Assembly: GCF_014855495.1 (NCBI RefSeq)
Contig: NZ_JACYFJ010000002.1
Location: 868,001 to 932,000, forward strand
Length of the DNA stretch: 64,000 nt
Direction of reading: 5' to 3'
DNA from: Euzebyella saccharophila
GTDB lineage: Bacteria; Bacteroidota; Bacteroidia; Flavobacteriales; Flavobacteriaceae
Position numbers and translations under genes: made by a program. Positions 30,301 through 38,704 of the stretch are shown here, one piece after another (within the stretch, counting starts at the first letter, position 1; the number at the start of each line of letters is the position of its first letter). Below the pieces are notes generated by a model. It saw only the letters and a program-made list of their open reading frames with translations, did not search any database and was not told the origin of the DNA.

Positions 30301-30681
30301 AAGCAACGGACCGTCCTCCATAATTTCCAGATAGGGGCGCAGTTCTTTTTTTAAAGCTTCGGAATATGTAAAAGGATAATCTTCCACGGCCTCCTCCACA
30401 AAAAAATCAAAAGGATTGATGGTTTTCATATCCGCAATGATTTCCACATCTATGGAAAGTTCATCTGTTTTTTCCGGAAATACCAATCTGGCCAAGTAAT
30501 TACCAAAAGGATCTTGTTGCCAATTAAAAAAATGGTTCTCAGGTTTAATTTTTATGGAATAGGCTTCAATGGGAGTCCTACTATGGGGAGCAGGCCTTAA
30601 CCTAAAGATATGAGGGGAGAGATGAACCCTGCGGTCATATTTATAAACGGTCTTATGCTTAATCGCTACTTTTAATGCCAT
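27358..30681 (-). CDS. Long transglutaminase-fold protein with DUF2126-type C-terminal domain
   Basis: 1107 residues. The first ~300 form an N-terminal beta domain plus transglutaminase fold with the triad C180 in LGSCRDFA, H229 in LHAWAEV and D245 in GLDATSG. Residues about 310-1100 are the large DUF2126-type domain, with LTMGGEPTFVSVDD, GGGNHVTLGG and ELRAFDMPPHAQMSL, a region resembling amidoligases of the glutamine-synthetase class. No signal peptide is seen. It is the first gene of an operon with the ATP-grasp/alpha-E fusion (6-base gap to its ATG) and the short transglutaminase-fold protein. The set is predicted to synthesise and trim an unusual peptide or amide, but nothing in the window says which. 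Confidence 0.92.
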   Translation of the reverse strand: MALKVAIKHKTVYKYDRRVHLSPHIFRLRPAPHSRTPIEAYSIKIKPENHFFNWQQDPFGNYLARLVFPEKTDELSIDVEIIADMKTINPFDFFVEEAVEDYPFTYSEALKKELRPYLEIMEDGPLLTQWISQLDLSKKRTIDFLTGLNQKLYEYLNYTVRLEPGVQTCEQTLERKLGSCRDFAWLLVQTLRHLGLATRFVSGYLVQLKADEKSLDGPSGPEEDFTDLHAWAEVYLPGAGWIGLDATSGLLAGEGHIPLACTPSYESAAPVYGLTDPCETQFEFENKVTRIFESPRVTKPYTEEHWNAIYNLGFKVEEELQQNDVRLTMGGEPTFVSVDDMEAEEWNTTADGAHKRELASHLSGRLLETFGKGGMLHHAQGKWYPGEALPRWLIGIHWRKDGEAIWKNPEWLASFSQEYELPEACTSTFLKKLTDKLLCPSDSVMPAYEDAFYFLWEERKLPVDVDGKIYDQKDSALRKKLGEVLEQGTGEVVGHVIPLSKSGGKWITNPWEFRGGNLVLAPGNSPIGLRLPLESLPKNPKIPSEPTAEPELFEAKDELPAYGEALQKRLQKGETSHSKNQPYVRTALCAEVRENKLHLFLPPLDSAEDFLDLIASIESTASELEIPVILEGYEPPRDNRLEVLKITPDPGVIEVNVHPAKNWEELTKNTLLLYEEAKKSRLGTEKFMLDGKHTGTGGGNHVTLGGITPADSPLLRKPQLLRSLLTFWQHHPGLSYLFSGAFIGPTSQAPRVDEGRLENLYELEIAFSQIPEDEEVPFWLTDRLFRHLLTDITGNTHRAEFCIDKLYSPDSSSGRLGILELRAFDMPPHAQMSLMQMLLVRTLVSWFWKKPYKHDLVRWGTELHDKFLLEHYVKEDIADVVSQLNDAGYPFKLEWFDPFFEFRFPLYGMVEINSMQLELRMAIEPWNVLGEEMSGRGTSRYVDSSLERVQIKVKNFTEERYSITCNGVKIELSPTGTKGEYVAGVRYKAWQPWSALHPTIGVDTPLVFDVVDMWNKKSIGGCTYFVSHPGGRSYDTYPVNSLEAESRRINRFWEIGHTQDEVLPAQPKTNTNFVGRLVEPKNASSTFVFKEVPVNPEYPHVLDLRKK

Positions 30682-30926
30682 ATAAAAAGCTAGTTTTCAA
30701 TGTATGTAAGTTAAGCGATAAAAAGAGGAATCCCTATCGATATCAATAGATAAATTAAAACTTTAGCTTCTATAAAATAATGGCACCCCTATTTTGTAAT
30801 TATGATAAATTAAGGCTTAACAAACTGATAAAATCTGAGGATACAATTGATTTTAGCTAATAGAAAAACCTCCTATTTCGCGCAACCCTCCTACAATCTC
30901 ACATCTATTCTTAAAAATGGTCAATT

Positions 30927-31367
30927 ATGCGATTCTACACAGCACTATTTGTGTTACTTTGTTTGATTTCCTGTACAAGCGAAAATTTAAATACCCTTGA
31001 ATCTGATTTTACAGAAACACTACCACAAGAATGGGAACTAAGCAGTATGACCTTGGGCATGCAACCCGGAAGCGTATCTGGAGATGACCTCCCATATCAA
31101 GAAACACTGGTTTTAAAAGAAGACAATAGCTTTTTAAAGACAAGGTTAACCACAGAAATAACAGTTACAGGAGAAGGAACCTTCAGGTTTAAAGAAGATA
31201 CGAATGGCTCGGTTTTAATTTTGGTATATGATTCTGAAACCATTTTAATTGAAAGTTGTACTGGCGAAAAAATTATAGAAAAATTCTTGGTAAAGAATGC
31301 TGATCAATTGGCGGGAGGCTCTGCTGCCTGTGATGGTCCCGGCCTTTTTTATATTAGAAAATATTGA
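30927..31367 (+). CDS. Small lipocalin-like lipoprotein, function unknown
   Basis: 146 residues. A lipoprotein signal with C16 in LISC is followed by a beta-rich body with WELSSMTLG, VTGEGTFRFKED and a C-terminal pair of cysteines (IESCTGEK, SAACDGPG). Alternating hydrophobic strands and the length fit the lipocalin-like lipoproteins common in Flavobacteriaceae, but I cannot assign a ligand. The gene stands alone on the plus strand, with divergent orientation to the transglutaminase operon and 245 bases between them. Confidence 0.7.
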   Translation: MRFYTALFVLLCLISCTSENLNTLESDFTETLPQEWELSSMTLGMQPGSVSGDDLPYQETLVLKEDNSFLKTRLTTEITVTGEGTFRFKEDTNGSVLILVYDSETILIESCTGEKIIEKFLVKNADQLAGGSAACDGPGLFYIRKY

Positions 31368-31653
31368 AACTTAGGTTGTGCGCGACCTCTAAAAAACAAG
31401 ACTCAAACAATTTGATTACATCCCCATCCTGTATCCTAGCAATCTTCAAGTAATGCAATCAATCCTATTTATTGAAAAAGGTACCATAACTTGATTTAGC
31501 AAAGCTGTTCTAATTTTCAGTTAAAACCTATGAAATAAGGAATTCATTCGTCGACACTTATCTTTCACTCATCTTAAGTATGAAGTTAGTTGCAGGATTT
31601 TCCTCAGGTTGTAACTCATAAACACCTAATTTTCCTTCTTAAACCTACTTATT
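31368..31653. other. Intergenic, no supported feature
   Basis: 286 bases between two plus-strand lipoprotein genes. No hairpin with T-tract or consensus -7 box is obvious to me. It presumably contains the promoter of the hydrolase-like gene. Confidence 0.3.
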
Positions 31654-33069
31654 ATGAAACTGATACCGAGAAATTCAGTGTTTTTACTGTGGAGCGCCCT
31701 ATTGATTGCCATGACCTCATGTGAAAAGGAATCACTTACAGAGGAAACCTCTACCAACGAAAAATTGGAATCTGTAGAAACCCTATTTTCCAATGAAATA
31801 AAATCTAACAGTGCCTATTACCAACTACCCCCTTTAGAGGGAAATTTTTCGAAAAAAGAGTTACAGAAAATTGTTGAAGAAGAGCTTTCCAATTTTAAAA
31901 AAGGTACTATTTCTGATAAAAACACGCCACCAATGTGGGTTGGAAAGAATAATAGCAAAAAAGTTTATGTACATTATATGCCATGGTTCCAATCCAGATC
32001 CTATGATGGTTACTGGGGTCAACACTGGACCATGGCCAATAAAAATCCCAACGTAACGGATGAAGATGGCAGACGGGATATTGCAAGTCATTACTACCCA
32101 TTAATTGGACCTTATTCGTCAAGGGACCCCTATTTACAGGAATATCACTTTTTATTAATGAAACTTGCTGGAATTGATGGGGTTATATTTGATTGGTACG
32201 GGAGTAGAAATGAAAATGACTATGGGCTAATTAGGGAAGCTACTGAGACCTTTATGGAAGAACTGAATTATATAGACCTTGATTTTGCCATTATGTATGA
32301 AGACCGAGTAGCTGACAATTCTTTTCAAAATACCTCTAAAGGAGAAGTTGAATTGTTACAAGAAGATATGAACTTATTAAACGAATCCTACTTTGTAAAG
32401 GAGAACTACATTAGGGTTCAAGATAAACCTGCATTTTTTGTTTTTGGTCCAAATTATCTTATGGAAGAGTCCACTTGGAGTACCGCTTTGGAGAATTTAA
32501 GCTTGAAAAGTAACATATCATTTTTAAGTTTATGGGGGTCAACGGAAAAACTTCCAAACGTGATAGATGGCGAATTTATTTGGATAAGCCCAGGTTACTT
32601 GGATGATATGGAGGGCTATTACAACTACAGTCCAAATCTAGATTACACAGTAGGTTCTGCTTATCCTGGATATGATAATTTTTATACCGAAGGTGGCTGG
32701 AATTGGGGGTCAGATTATTTTACCATTGCTCCGTCAAAAGAAACATTTCGGGAAACACTCTTTCTTAATCATCACGAAGACTCGGAATTTGTACAGCTAA
32801 TTACATGGAATGATTTTGGTGAAGGCACTATGATCGAGCCCACCTTGGAGTTTGGATTTGATTATCTAATTGAGATTCAGGATTACACAAAAGTGCATTC
32901 CAATTTAAAGGATTTGGAACTAGCTGCCCATCTTTATTTGGCTAGACAACTTTATCGAGATAACCAAGAGGTCATGTCACTCTTGGACCAATCCTACAAA
33001 TACTTTAAAAAGTTAAATGTGAAAAGAGTAAAAAGTATTTTAATTGCTATTGATCGCTTATATCAATAA
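31654..33069 (+). CDS. GH71/GH99-like glycoside hydrolase, lipoprotein
   Basis: 471 residues. The lipoprotein signal ends at C23 in MTSC. The TIM-barrel shows KKVYVHYMPWFQS, HYYPLIGPYSSRD, GIDGVIFDWYGS and TWNDFGEGTMIEPT, motifs shared with GH99 endo-alpha-mannosidases and GH71 relatives. In GH99 two carboxylates three residues apart in the EWHE-type motif are catalytic; here the matching positions are D387 and E390, so the first is an aspartate. That is common in this wider group but makes mannan activity unproven. A ~60-residue helical C-terminus (YLARQLYRDN onwards) completes it. It stands alone, so it may act on host or algal glycans outside the polysaccharide locus. The lipid anchor places it in the periplasm or on the surface. 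Confidence 0.82.
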   Translation: MKLIPRNSVFLLWSALLIAMTSCEKESLTEETSTNEKLESVETLFSNEIKSNSAYYQLPPLEGNFSKKELQKIVEEELSNFKKGTISDKNTPPMWVGKNNSKKVYVHYMPWFQSRSYDGYWGQHWTMANKNPNVTDEDGRRDIASHYYPLIGPYSSRDPYLQEYHFLLMKLAGIDGVIFDWYGSRNENDYGLIREATETFMEELNYIDLDFAIMYEDRVADNSFQNTSKGEVELLQEDMNLLNESYFVKENYIRVQDKPAFFVFGPNYLMEESTWSTALENLSLKSNISFLSLWGSTEKLPNVIDGEFIWISPGYLDDMEGYYNYSPNLDYTVGSAYPGYDNFYTEGGWNWGSDYFTIAPSKETFRETLFLNHHEDSEFVQLITWNDFGEGTMIEPTLEFGFDYLIEIQDYTKVHSNLKDLELAAHLYLARQLYRDNQEVMSLLDQSYKYFKKLNVKRVKSILIAIDRLYQ

Positions 33070-33545
33070 TCGTAGTTAGTAAAAGAAAGCAATAGCACCT
33101 TATGACTGGCACTTAAACATTAAAACTGCATTAATTAGAAAGAGTTGATTACGGTAATTCTGTTGCTTTTGTATTGATGCATTTGAGAAAAAAATCGTTG
33201 GATTCCTCCATAGAAATCGTGCATTCCAACCATTTTGTAAATCCATTACACCTGCTTTAAACATTTCGAGAACAAGGCCATGTTTATAGGCCTGTAACCA
33301 TTACCCCAAACCGGAAAAAAGTCTTTTTTCAATTTTATGGAAACCTGATGAAAGTCATAATCTATGCTATAAAGTAAACTTATTTTTACCATTAATAGAG
33401 ATTGCTCGCAACAAGTAGCAACTTGGTTTTAGTTGTTACCTTGTTTAAGGACTAATTGACTTTAGGGCAGAAAATAAATTCTGTCCCTTTTTACATTTTA
33501 ATCCAACCCATATAGACTAGGGTGATGTTCTAATACTCGAGAATA
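33070..33545. other. Long intergenic region with a terminator-like hairpin
   Basis: 476 bases without a gene between two plus-strand lipoprotein genes. Near its end lies a hairpin (AGGGCAGAA at 33464-33472 with TTCTGTCCCT at 33479-33488, one bulge) followed by T's. This reads as a plus-strand intrinsic terminator almost 400 bases after the hydrolase stop. Either the hydrolase has a very long 3' tail or a small RNA ends here. No RNA family is recognised. An A/T inverted repeat (33314-33330) is also present. Confidence 0.4.
33464..33493 (+). terminator. Terminator-like hairpin with T-tract
   Basis: The stem AGGGCAGAA / TTCTGTCCCT carries one bulged base and an AATAAA loop. It is followed by a T-rich tract (TTTTT) around 33488-33492. 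It is placed 53 bases ahead of the next gene start. Confidence 0.45.
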
Positions 33546-34181
33546 ATGAACCTAAAAAGACTTCTTGTAATTTTTACTTCCTTGCTAGCAGCTTGTTCCA
33601 ATACCAGTTTGGTGGAAAACTATAAAAATCCGGATATTGTACTTTTTGATGCCTATAAAGTACTCATCGTTGGTATGGCCCAAAACGAGGAAGCTCGTGC
33701 AAATTTTGAAAGCCGACTTAAAAAAGAGTTTGATAAGCGCGGGGTGGAGGCCATGCGGAGTATCGATGTTTTTGACCTTAACTTTACTGATTCCAAAAGA
33801 AGTGAGGAGGAACTGGATAATTTTGAACAAAGTTTGTTGGACAAAGGGTTTGACGCCATCCTATTCACCAAAATAACCGGGGCAACAGACCGTACCAGTT
33901 TTCGTGAAAGTGTAGCTTCTTGGAGCTCGTATGGTGGGAGCTTTCAAAATGATTATCATGACAACCAATCCATTTACTACGATGCCGATTATTATGACCC
34001 GTTTACCATTTACCACGCCCAAACCTCGCTTTATTGTATCTGCGAGGGCAAGGAGCGTTCGTTAATCTGGCGTGGGGCCATAGATATTAATGACCCCAAG
34101 AATATTGAAAAAACCACGGATCGGTATGTAGACCTCATTGTTTTGGCTATGGAAAAGCAAGATTTGATTTTTAGGAAGTAA
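33546..34181 (+). CDS. DUF4136-like lipoprotein, function unknown
   Basis: 211 residues. The lipobox LAAC places the lipid on C17. The body has an N-terminal segment with YKVLIVGMAQNEEARANFESRL and a central GFDAILFTKITGAT, patterns seen in lipoproteins that assemble as small beta-sandwich or ABC-type domains with a DUF4136-like fold. A tyrosine-rich loop (YYDADYYDPFTIYH) and CICEG follow. Convergent with the DUF4174 gene, 18 bases away. Role unknown. Confidence 0.68.
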   Translation: MNLKRLLVIFTSLLAACSNTSLVENYKNPDIVLFDAYKVLIVGMAQNEEARANFESRLKKEFDKRGVEAMRSIDVFDLNFTDSKRSEEELDNFEQSLLDKGFDAILFTKITGATDRTSFRESVASWSSYGGSFQNDYHDNQSIYYDADYYDPFTIYHAQTSLYCICEGKERSLIWRGAIDINDPKNIEKTTDRYVDLIVLAMEKQDLIFRK

Positions 34182-34199
34182 CTAATTCTGGGGAGCTAG

Positions 34200-34661
34200 C
34201 TAGTTATTTCTTTTCAATTCATTCGCCCGCATGGGCATGGAATCTATTAATTGAAAAAGCTGTTCCTTAGTTACTAATGAAGATTGACGAAGTTTTACCC
34301 CTCCGTCCAAGCCAATTAGGATAACTTCAAAATTTTTTGAAGCTTCTAAAATTTCATCTTTAAATTTAATAGTAATTTTTTCTGTGGTATTTGCATTTGG
34401 CTTGGTATAGTTCTTTAACCAAAAGTCATCACCCACAATCTTATAGAGCGCTATTTTTCTTTCTTTTAATTCCGCATCCGTAGTTTCAAATTCTCCCAAT
34501 TGCTTTTTAAAGAGCTCACTTTTCTTATCTTCAGATTTAATAATCAAAACTCTATTTTTCCATTGATGGGAAGATAAATTTTGGGAATGAAGTGGAGCCA
34601 TAACGACCAAATTAAATAGTAATAGAATAGGAAGAAAAATGTTTTGGGAAAAAGTACGCAC
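34200..34661 (-). CDS. DUF4174 domain protein, exported
   Basis: 153 residues. A signal peptide ends near LHSQ and is followed by the compact DUF4174 fold. The family hallmarks are visible: VLIIKSEDKKSELFKKQL, the central VILIGLDGGVKLR and the C-terminal IDSMPMRANELKR box. The fold resembles thioredoxin-like strands but has no CxxC, so it is not a thiol oxidoreductase. No function is established for the family. It stands alone with its own start, 80 bases before the deaminase gene in the opposite direction of reading along the strand. Confidence 0.85.
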   Translation of the reverse strand: MRTFSQNIFLPILLLFNLVVMAPLHSQNLSSHQWKNRVLIIKSEDKKSELFKKQLGEFETTDAELKERKIALYKIVGDDFWLKNYTKPNANTTEKITIKFKDEILEASKNFEVILIGLDGGVKLRQSSLVTKEQLFQLIDSMPMRANELKRNN

Positions 34662-34744
34662 CTTGAAAATTTTACCTTAAAAGTAAAGACAGTATACTTT
34701 TTACAATGACTCAATCAATTCATTTTTAAACCAATACCAAAAAT

Positions 34745-35221
34745 TTAGTAATCGGTTCGGTCATTTTTTTCGGCCCAACTTTGAAAAACGGGTAGTGCTT
34801 CCTTTCTTAGCAATTGCACAAAAGTCATCTTTCTGGCATCCATATCCTTTTCCAATTCGTCATAGATAAAACGGTCATCAAAATCAATGGCCTTGGCATC
34901 TTCCTTGGTGCAAGCAAAATAAACAGCCTTAGGCCTCGCCCAATAAATGGCCCCTAAACACATGGGACAGGGCTCACAGGAGGTATACAGAATACAATCG
35001 GTAAGTTGAAACGAACCTAGTTTTTTACAGGCCTCTCGAATAACCACCACTTCTGCATGGGCTGTTGGGTCATTGGTAGAAGTAACCTTATTATGACCTT
35101 CGGCAACAATCTCACCGTCTTTGACCACTACCGCTCCAAAGGGACCTCCCGCATTGGAGTTCATTCCTTTAGCCGCCATTTCAATGGCCCTTTTCATAAA
35201 AAACTCATGTGAATCGTTCAT
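34745..35221 (-). CDS. Nucleoside/guanine deaminase-like zinc enzyme
   Basis: 158 residues from the ATG at 35221, preferred over the in-frame TTG at 35254 because it gives the ~156-residue length of bacterial guanine deaminases. The zinc site is H55-x-E57 in TAHAEVVV and C85-xx-C88 in EPCPMC, with E57 the proton shuttle. The GPFGAVVVKDGEIV N-terminus and the C-terminal region after FIYDELEKD also match the guanine deaminase subgroup of the cytidine deaminase fold. The reaction is hydrolytic removal of an amino group from a purine base, probably guanine to xanthine. It has no operon partner. Confidence 0.88.
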   Translation of the reverse strand: MNDSHEFFMKRAIEMAAKGMNSNAGGPFGAVVVKDGEIVAEGHNKVTSTNDPTAHAEVVVIREACKKLGSFQLTDCILYTSCEPCPMCLGAIYWARPKAVYFACTKEDAKAIDFDDRFIYDELEKDMDARKMTFVQLLRKEALPVFQSWAEKNDRTDY

Positions 35222-35355
35222 ATAATGAATTGTATTTTCGTTATTTTTTATCAAAGATAGAACTTGCCTTTTACATACTTCCCCTATCCATCAAATGATA
35301 AATTATACTCTTGGAAGCAACCAATTAAAATAAATGCATCCTTCTAAAAAAAGCT

Positions 35356-35805
35356 ATGATCAAATACCTATTCATTATCCCCCTATTGTTTTTATCCTTT
35401 TGCGAGTCGGACGAAGTAGACTGTTCCACCACTGTATGCGAAGGTGGTATTTCAGAACTCCTTTTTCAGCTACGAGACAGCACTACAAAAGAAAATGTAC
35501 TTACCAACGAAATTTTGACTTTGGAGGATATTACCTTGGAGGGAAGCAACTCGGCCCAGCTTTCTATTGAAAATATTATAGAAACAGACATGCTCGTTCT
35601 AAGAGATAGCAATTGGAAGGAAGATATGTTTTCTTACCAACTCATTATTAAAGATTCTATTATTTACGATTTAGACCTAGAACTAAACCGAACACCTAAT
35701 GGTGGATGCTGTGGCGGTATCTTAAAGACAAATTCGTTAAAAATAAATGACGAAACAAAGGAGATCCAAGAAATTTATAACGGTAGTATACTTTTGCTTC
35801 CCTAG
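35356..35805 (+). CDS. Small lipoprotein, function unknown
   Basis: 149 residues. The lipobox LSFC puts the lipid on C16, just before ESDEVDCSTTVCEGG. Beta-rich body with a cysteine-glycine motif NGGCCGGILKTN near the C-terminus. No family recognised. It converges with the outer-membrane barrel gene across only 6 bases and has an upstream AT-rich gap. Confidence 0.65.
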   Translation: MIKYLFIIPLLFLSFCESDEVDCSTTVCEGGISELLFQLRDSTTKENVLTNEILTLEDITLEGSNSAQLSIENIIETDMLVLRDSNWKEDMFSYQLIIKDSIIYDLDLELNRTPNGGCCGGILKTNSLKINDETKEIQEIYNGSILLLP

Positions 35806-35811
35806 TACGAT

Positions 35812-38571
35812 TTAGCGCCTTCTAAACCTGCCTCCCCGGGGTGGTTTCGCGCCCCCAAACTGGTCAAATTTATAGGTAAAACTTCCCATAAAATAGCGCT
35901 GCAACACCGTCCCCTGAAAATCTTGGATAAAGTCTTCGCCCGTAGTTCTTCTGGTGTTGATATTTTGGTCCAAAAGGTCATAGGCCAGAACCTTGACAGT
36001 TCCTTTCTTATTAAGGATTTCAAGCCCTAGACTCATATTCCAAAAAACTGCATCCTTTTTAAAACCGTGGCCTACATTTCCGTTGTAGGTATAGCGAATA
36101 TCATTACCAAAAATCACATTTTTTGGCCAATAGGTCGTCAATCTAAGACTGGCATTCTGAGAAGTGAATTTAATATCCTCTACACGCTCCAAATTGTACT
36201 GGGTGTTATTAAAAGAAATACCATAGCCAGGCTCAATCTCCAAAAGCTCCTTGTAATTATAAGTTACGGAAAGGTTGGGAGAAACATCCATACTTTTGGC
36301 TTCCAACCTCACCCCATTGGTAAAACTTACCTGTTTGCCAAAGCTCATACCCGGCCTTAAGTTGAATTTGGCCGTAAAAACACTGTCTTTCTTGATCTGT
36401 TTGGAATAACCAAATCCCGCCCATCCATTGTAATTTCCATCAATATTGGTAAAACGGGTAGTCCTTAGAAAATTTTCATCTGTTGTGGAGATGGCAGATA
36501 CCCGGTCTTTTTGAATGTTCATATTGAAATAGACATACACACCGGTTCGATCTTTCCAGTTAAAATCATTGTAATTAAAATTCACATTATGGTTGACCCC
36601 CGGAGAAAGTTCTGGATTACCGATAACCACATTGAGTGGATTACTAACATTGGGAACCGGTTGTAATTGATTTACGGAAGGCAAATTTAAATTAGAACGA
36701 TACCGTGCAAAAATCCGCTTATTTCTGCCCAAAGAATAGCGCATCCTAGCATTGAAAAGCAGATTTTTATACGATTTGGAGAAATTTGAATTTTGCAGAA
36801 AATCTTGATTACTCAAATCCGTTAGCTTATACTCCGTTCCAATCCTAAAATTGAGCTTTTCACCATTTCGGCGAATACCTATGGCCGGTGTTTGCTGAAT
36901 ATTTTTAAAATTAAAGTTAGAACTCAATTCTTCGTTGAACAAAATATAATCCCCTTGTTCCTCGTCAAAATCATTTATTTGCTTGCTATTATCCCGGTCT
37001 TCATGGCTATAGGAATACTCCAAATCCAAAAAGAATTTTTCGGTAATTGGATGGCGGTACTCTGCCTGTACTTCATAGCTGTTACGTTTATTGCTTACCT
37101 CTGTCAGTTGGTTAAGCTCTTGTGTTTCGGCATTATCCCCATACACTTCCCTTAGTGATTCCAAGTTGGAATTATTTCTGTTCTCGTTATTGTTATTGGA
37201 AAACCGAATACTTACAAACCTGCCTATTGTATCCAACTTTTTAATAATCTCCAATCTGTTGGAAAAATTTCTTTGAAAGCCGTCACTAACGGTGGTCCTA
37301 TTGTTTTCATTGATCAAATTACCAGATGCATCCGTAGTTACCGATGTGTTAAAATTATAACTGTCCGTCCTATTGATACTCATAGAAGGTTCAACCGAAA
37401 TACGTAGGGTTTCATCAATGTCAAATTCCAAATTGGCCGCACCTCTATTGGAATTGGTAGTACCCAAAAAATTGCTCTCACTATCCGAAAAGAAGCGCCC
37501 GTCAGGCAAAATATTTTCCCGGTTGGTCTTTTGGTCATTAAAAGAATCGCTGTAACCAAAAAAATAATTCCCATCTACTTCGTATTTTCCTTTTTTGGCA
37601 TTGGCATAGCTCCCCCCAATATTGGAGGATGTGGTAATTCCATTCCCAAAATTATTGATGAGTCCAGATTCGCGTGCGCCGTCATAACCGCCACGTGTAT
37701 TACCGACCATATCATAAATTTCATCAAATGAAAAGCCGGAGTTATTGATGTTATTGCTACTGGCAATAAAACTCATTCGCTCCGTATCATTAAAATAGTT
37801 GACCAAGCCGTTAAGTTGGTAGCGCTCATTGGTTCCGTAACCAGCAGCCGCCCTTCCCAGTATACCTTTATTCTTATCTTTTTTGATTGTCAAGTTGATA
37901 GTCTTGGTTTCCCCATCTCCCTCTTCTCCGGTAAACTCCTGAGTTTTGGTCTTGGAATCCGTAATCTGGATTTTATCTATTACTTCCTTTGGAAGGCTTT
38001 TGGTAGCCACCTTGGGGTCATTGCTAAAGAACACCTGCCCATTAACCAACACCTTATTTACCTCTTTCCCATTTACGGTAATCTTTCCGTCACTATCTAC
38101 ATCTACACCCGGAAGCTTTTTTAAGACATCCTCTACATTGGCATCGGGCCTGGTTTTGAACGAATCTGCATTGAACTCAAGGGTATCCTTTTTCACTTGA
38201 ATGGGCACACGTTCGCCAACCACATTTACCCCTTTCAATTCCTGCGCTTGAGGCTCCATTTGAATGGTTCCTAAATTAATAGACGGTTTTACCTCCAAAT
38301 TCATGGTTAAAGGTTTGTAGCCGTTATAAGAGACAAAAAGGTTGAATCTTTTTAAGGAGGTACGCTCTTCCAGTTCAAAATACCCGTTCTCATCAGAAAT
38401 GGTATAAGCTACCAAAACGCTGTCCTTTGGAGACTCTGCATAAATAGTGGTTGCTTCCAACGGGTTTTGGGTACTGGCATCTTTGACCGTACCGGAAATC
38501 TTAAATTCTTGTGCCGTTAAAAAGGGGGATAAAAAAATGCACAGAACAAAAGCAAAAAAGGCTTTGTTCAT
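35812..38571 (-). CDS. Outer-membrane beta-barrel receptor (CarboxypepD-reg/TonB plug family)
   Basis: 919 residues. A signal peptide ends near LTAQ and is followed by a carboxypeptidase-regulatory-like domain (about 22-115) and a TonB-plug-like domain with DVLKKLPGVDVDSDGKITVNG and VNGQVFFSNDP (about 135-240). A large beta-barrel then runs to the end. This is the short barrel receptor class rather than SusC: no SusD gene lies nearby and the plug has no SusC-type GSRG motif. After the last strand (YFMGSFTYKFDQF) comes a tail, GGAKPPRGGRFRRR, of Gly and Arg instead of the usual terminal aromatic residue. Ligand unknown. The gene is isolated, with a 134-base gap to der. Confidence 0.88.
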   Translation of the reverse strand: MNKAFFAFVLCIFLSPFLTAQEFKISGTVKDASTQNPLEATTIYAESPKDSVLVAYTISDENGYFELEERTSLKRFNLFVSYNGYKPLTMNLEVKPSINLGTIQMEPQAQELKGVNVVGERVPIQVKKDTLEFNADSFKTRPDANVEDVLKKLPGVDVDSDGKITVNGKEVNKVLVNGQVFFSNDPKVATKSLPKEVIDKIQITDSKTKTQEFTGEEGDGETKTINLTIKKDKNKGILGRAAAGYGTNERYQLNGLVNYFNDTERMSFIASSNNINNSGFSFDEIYDMVGNTRGGYDGARESGLINNFGNGITTSSNIGGSYANAKKGKYEVDGNYFFGYSDSFNDQKTNRENILPDGRFFSDSESNFLGTTNSNRGAANLEFDIDETLRISVEPSMSINRTDSYNFNTSVTTDASGNLINENNRTTVSDGFQRNFSNRLEIIKKLDTIGRFVSIRFSNNNNENRNNSNLESLREVYGDNAETQELNQLTEVSNKRNSYEVQAEYRHPITEKFFLDLEYSYSHEDRDNSKQINDFDEEQGDYILFNEELSSNFNFKNIQQTPAIGIRRNGEKLNFRIGTEYKLTDLSNQDFLQNSNFSKSYKNLLFNARMRYSLGRNKRIFARYRSNLNLPSVNQLQPVPNVSNPLNVVIGNPELSPGVNHNVNFNYNDFNWKDRTGVYVYFNMNIQKDRVSAISTTDENFLRTTRFTNIDGNYNGWAGFGYSKQIKKDSVFTAKFNLRPGMSFGKQVSFTNGVRLEAKSMDVSPNLSVTYNYKELLEIEPGYGISFNNTQYNLERVEDIKFTSQNASLRLTTYWPKNVIFGNDIRYTYNGNVGHGFKKDAVFWNMSLGLEILNKKGTVKVLAYDLLDQNINTRRTTGEDFIQDFQGTVLQRYFMGSFTYKFDQFGGAKPPRGGRFRRR

Positions 38572-38704
38572 GGGTATATCTGTTTAGTGGTTTTCGTTGT
38601 TTTTTGGTATGGACCAAAAATAGAAATCCCTTAACAGTATGTAGTACACTTAACAAAAGTTTGTGTTTTTCACAAAATGTTTGAAAAGGCTAAAAGTGCA
38701 GCAC

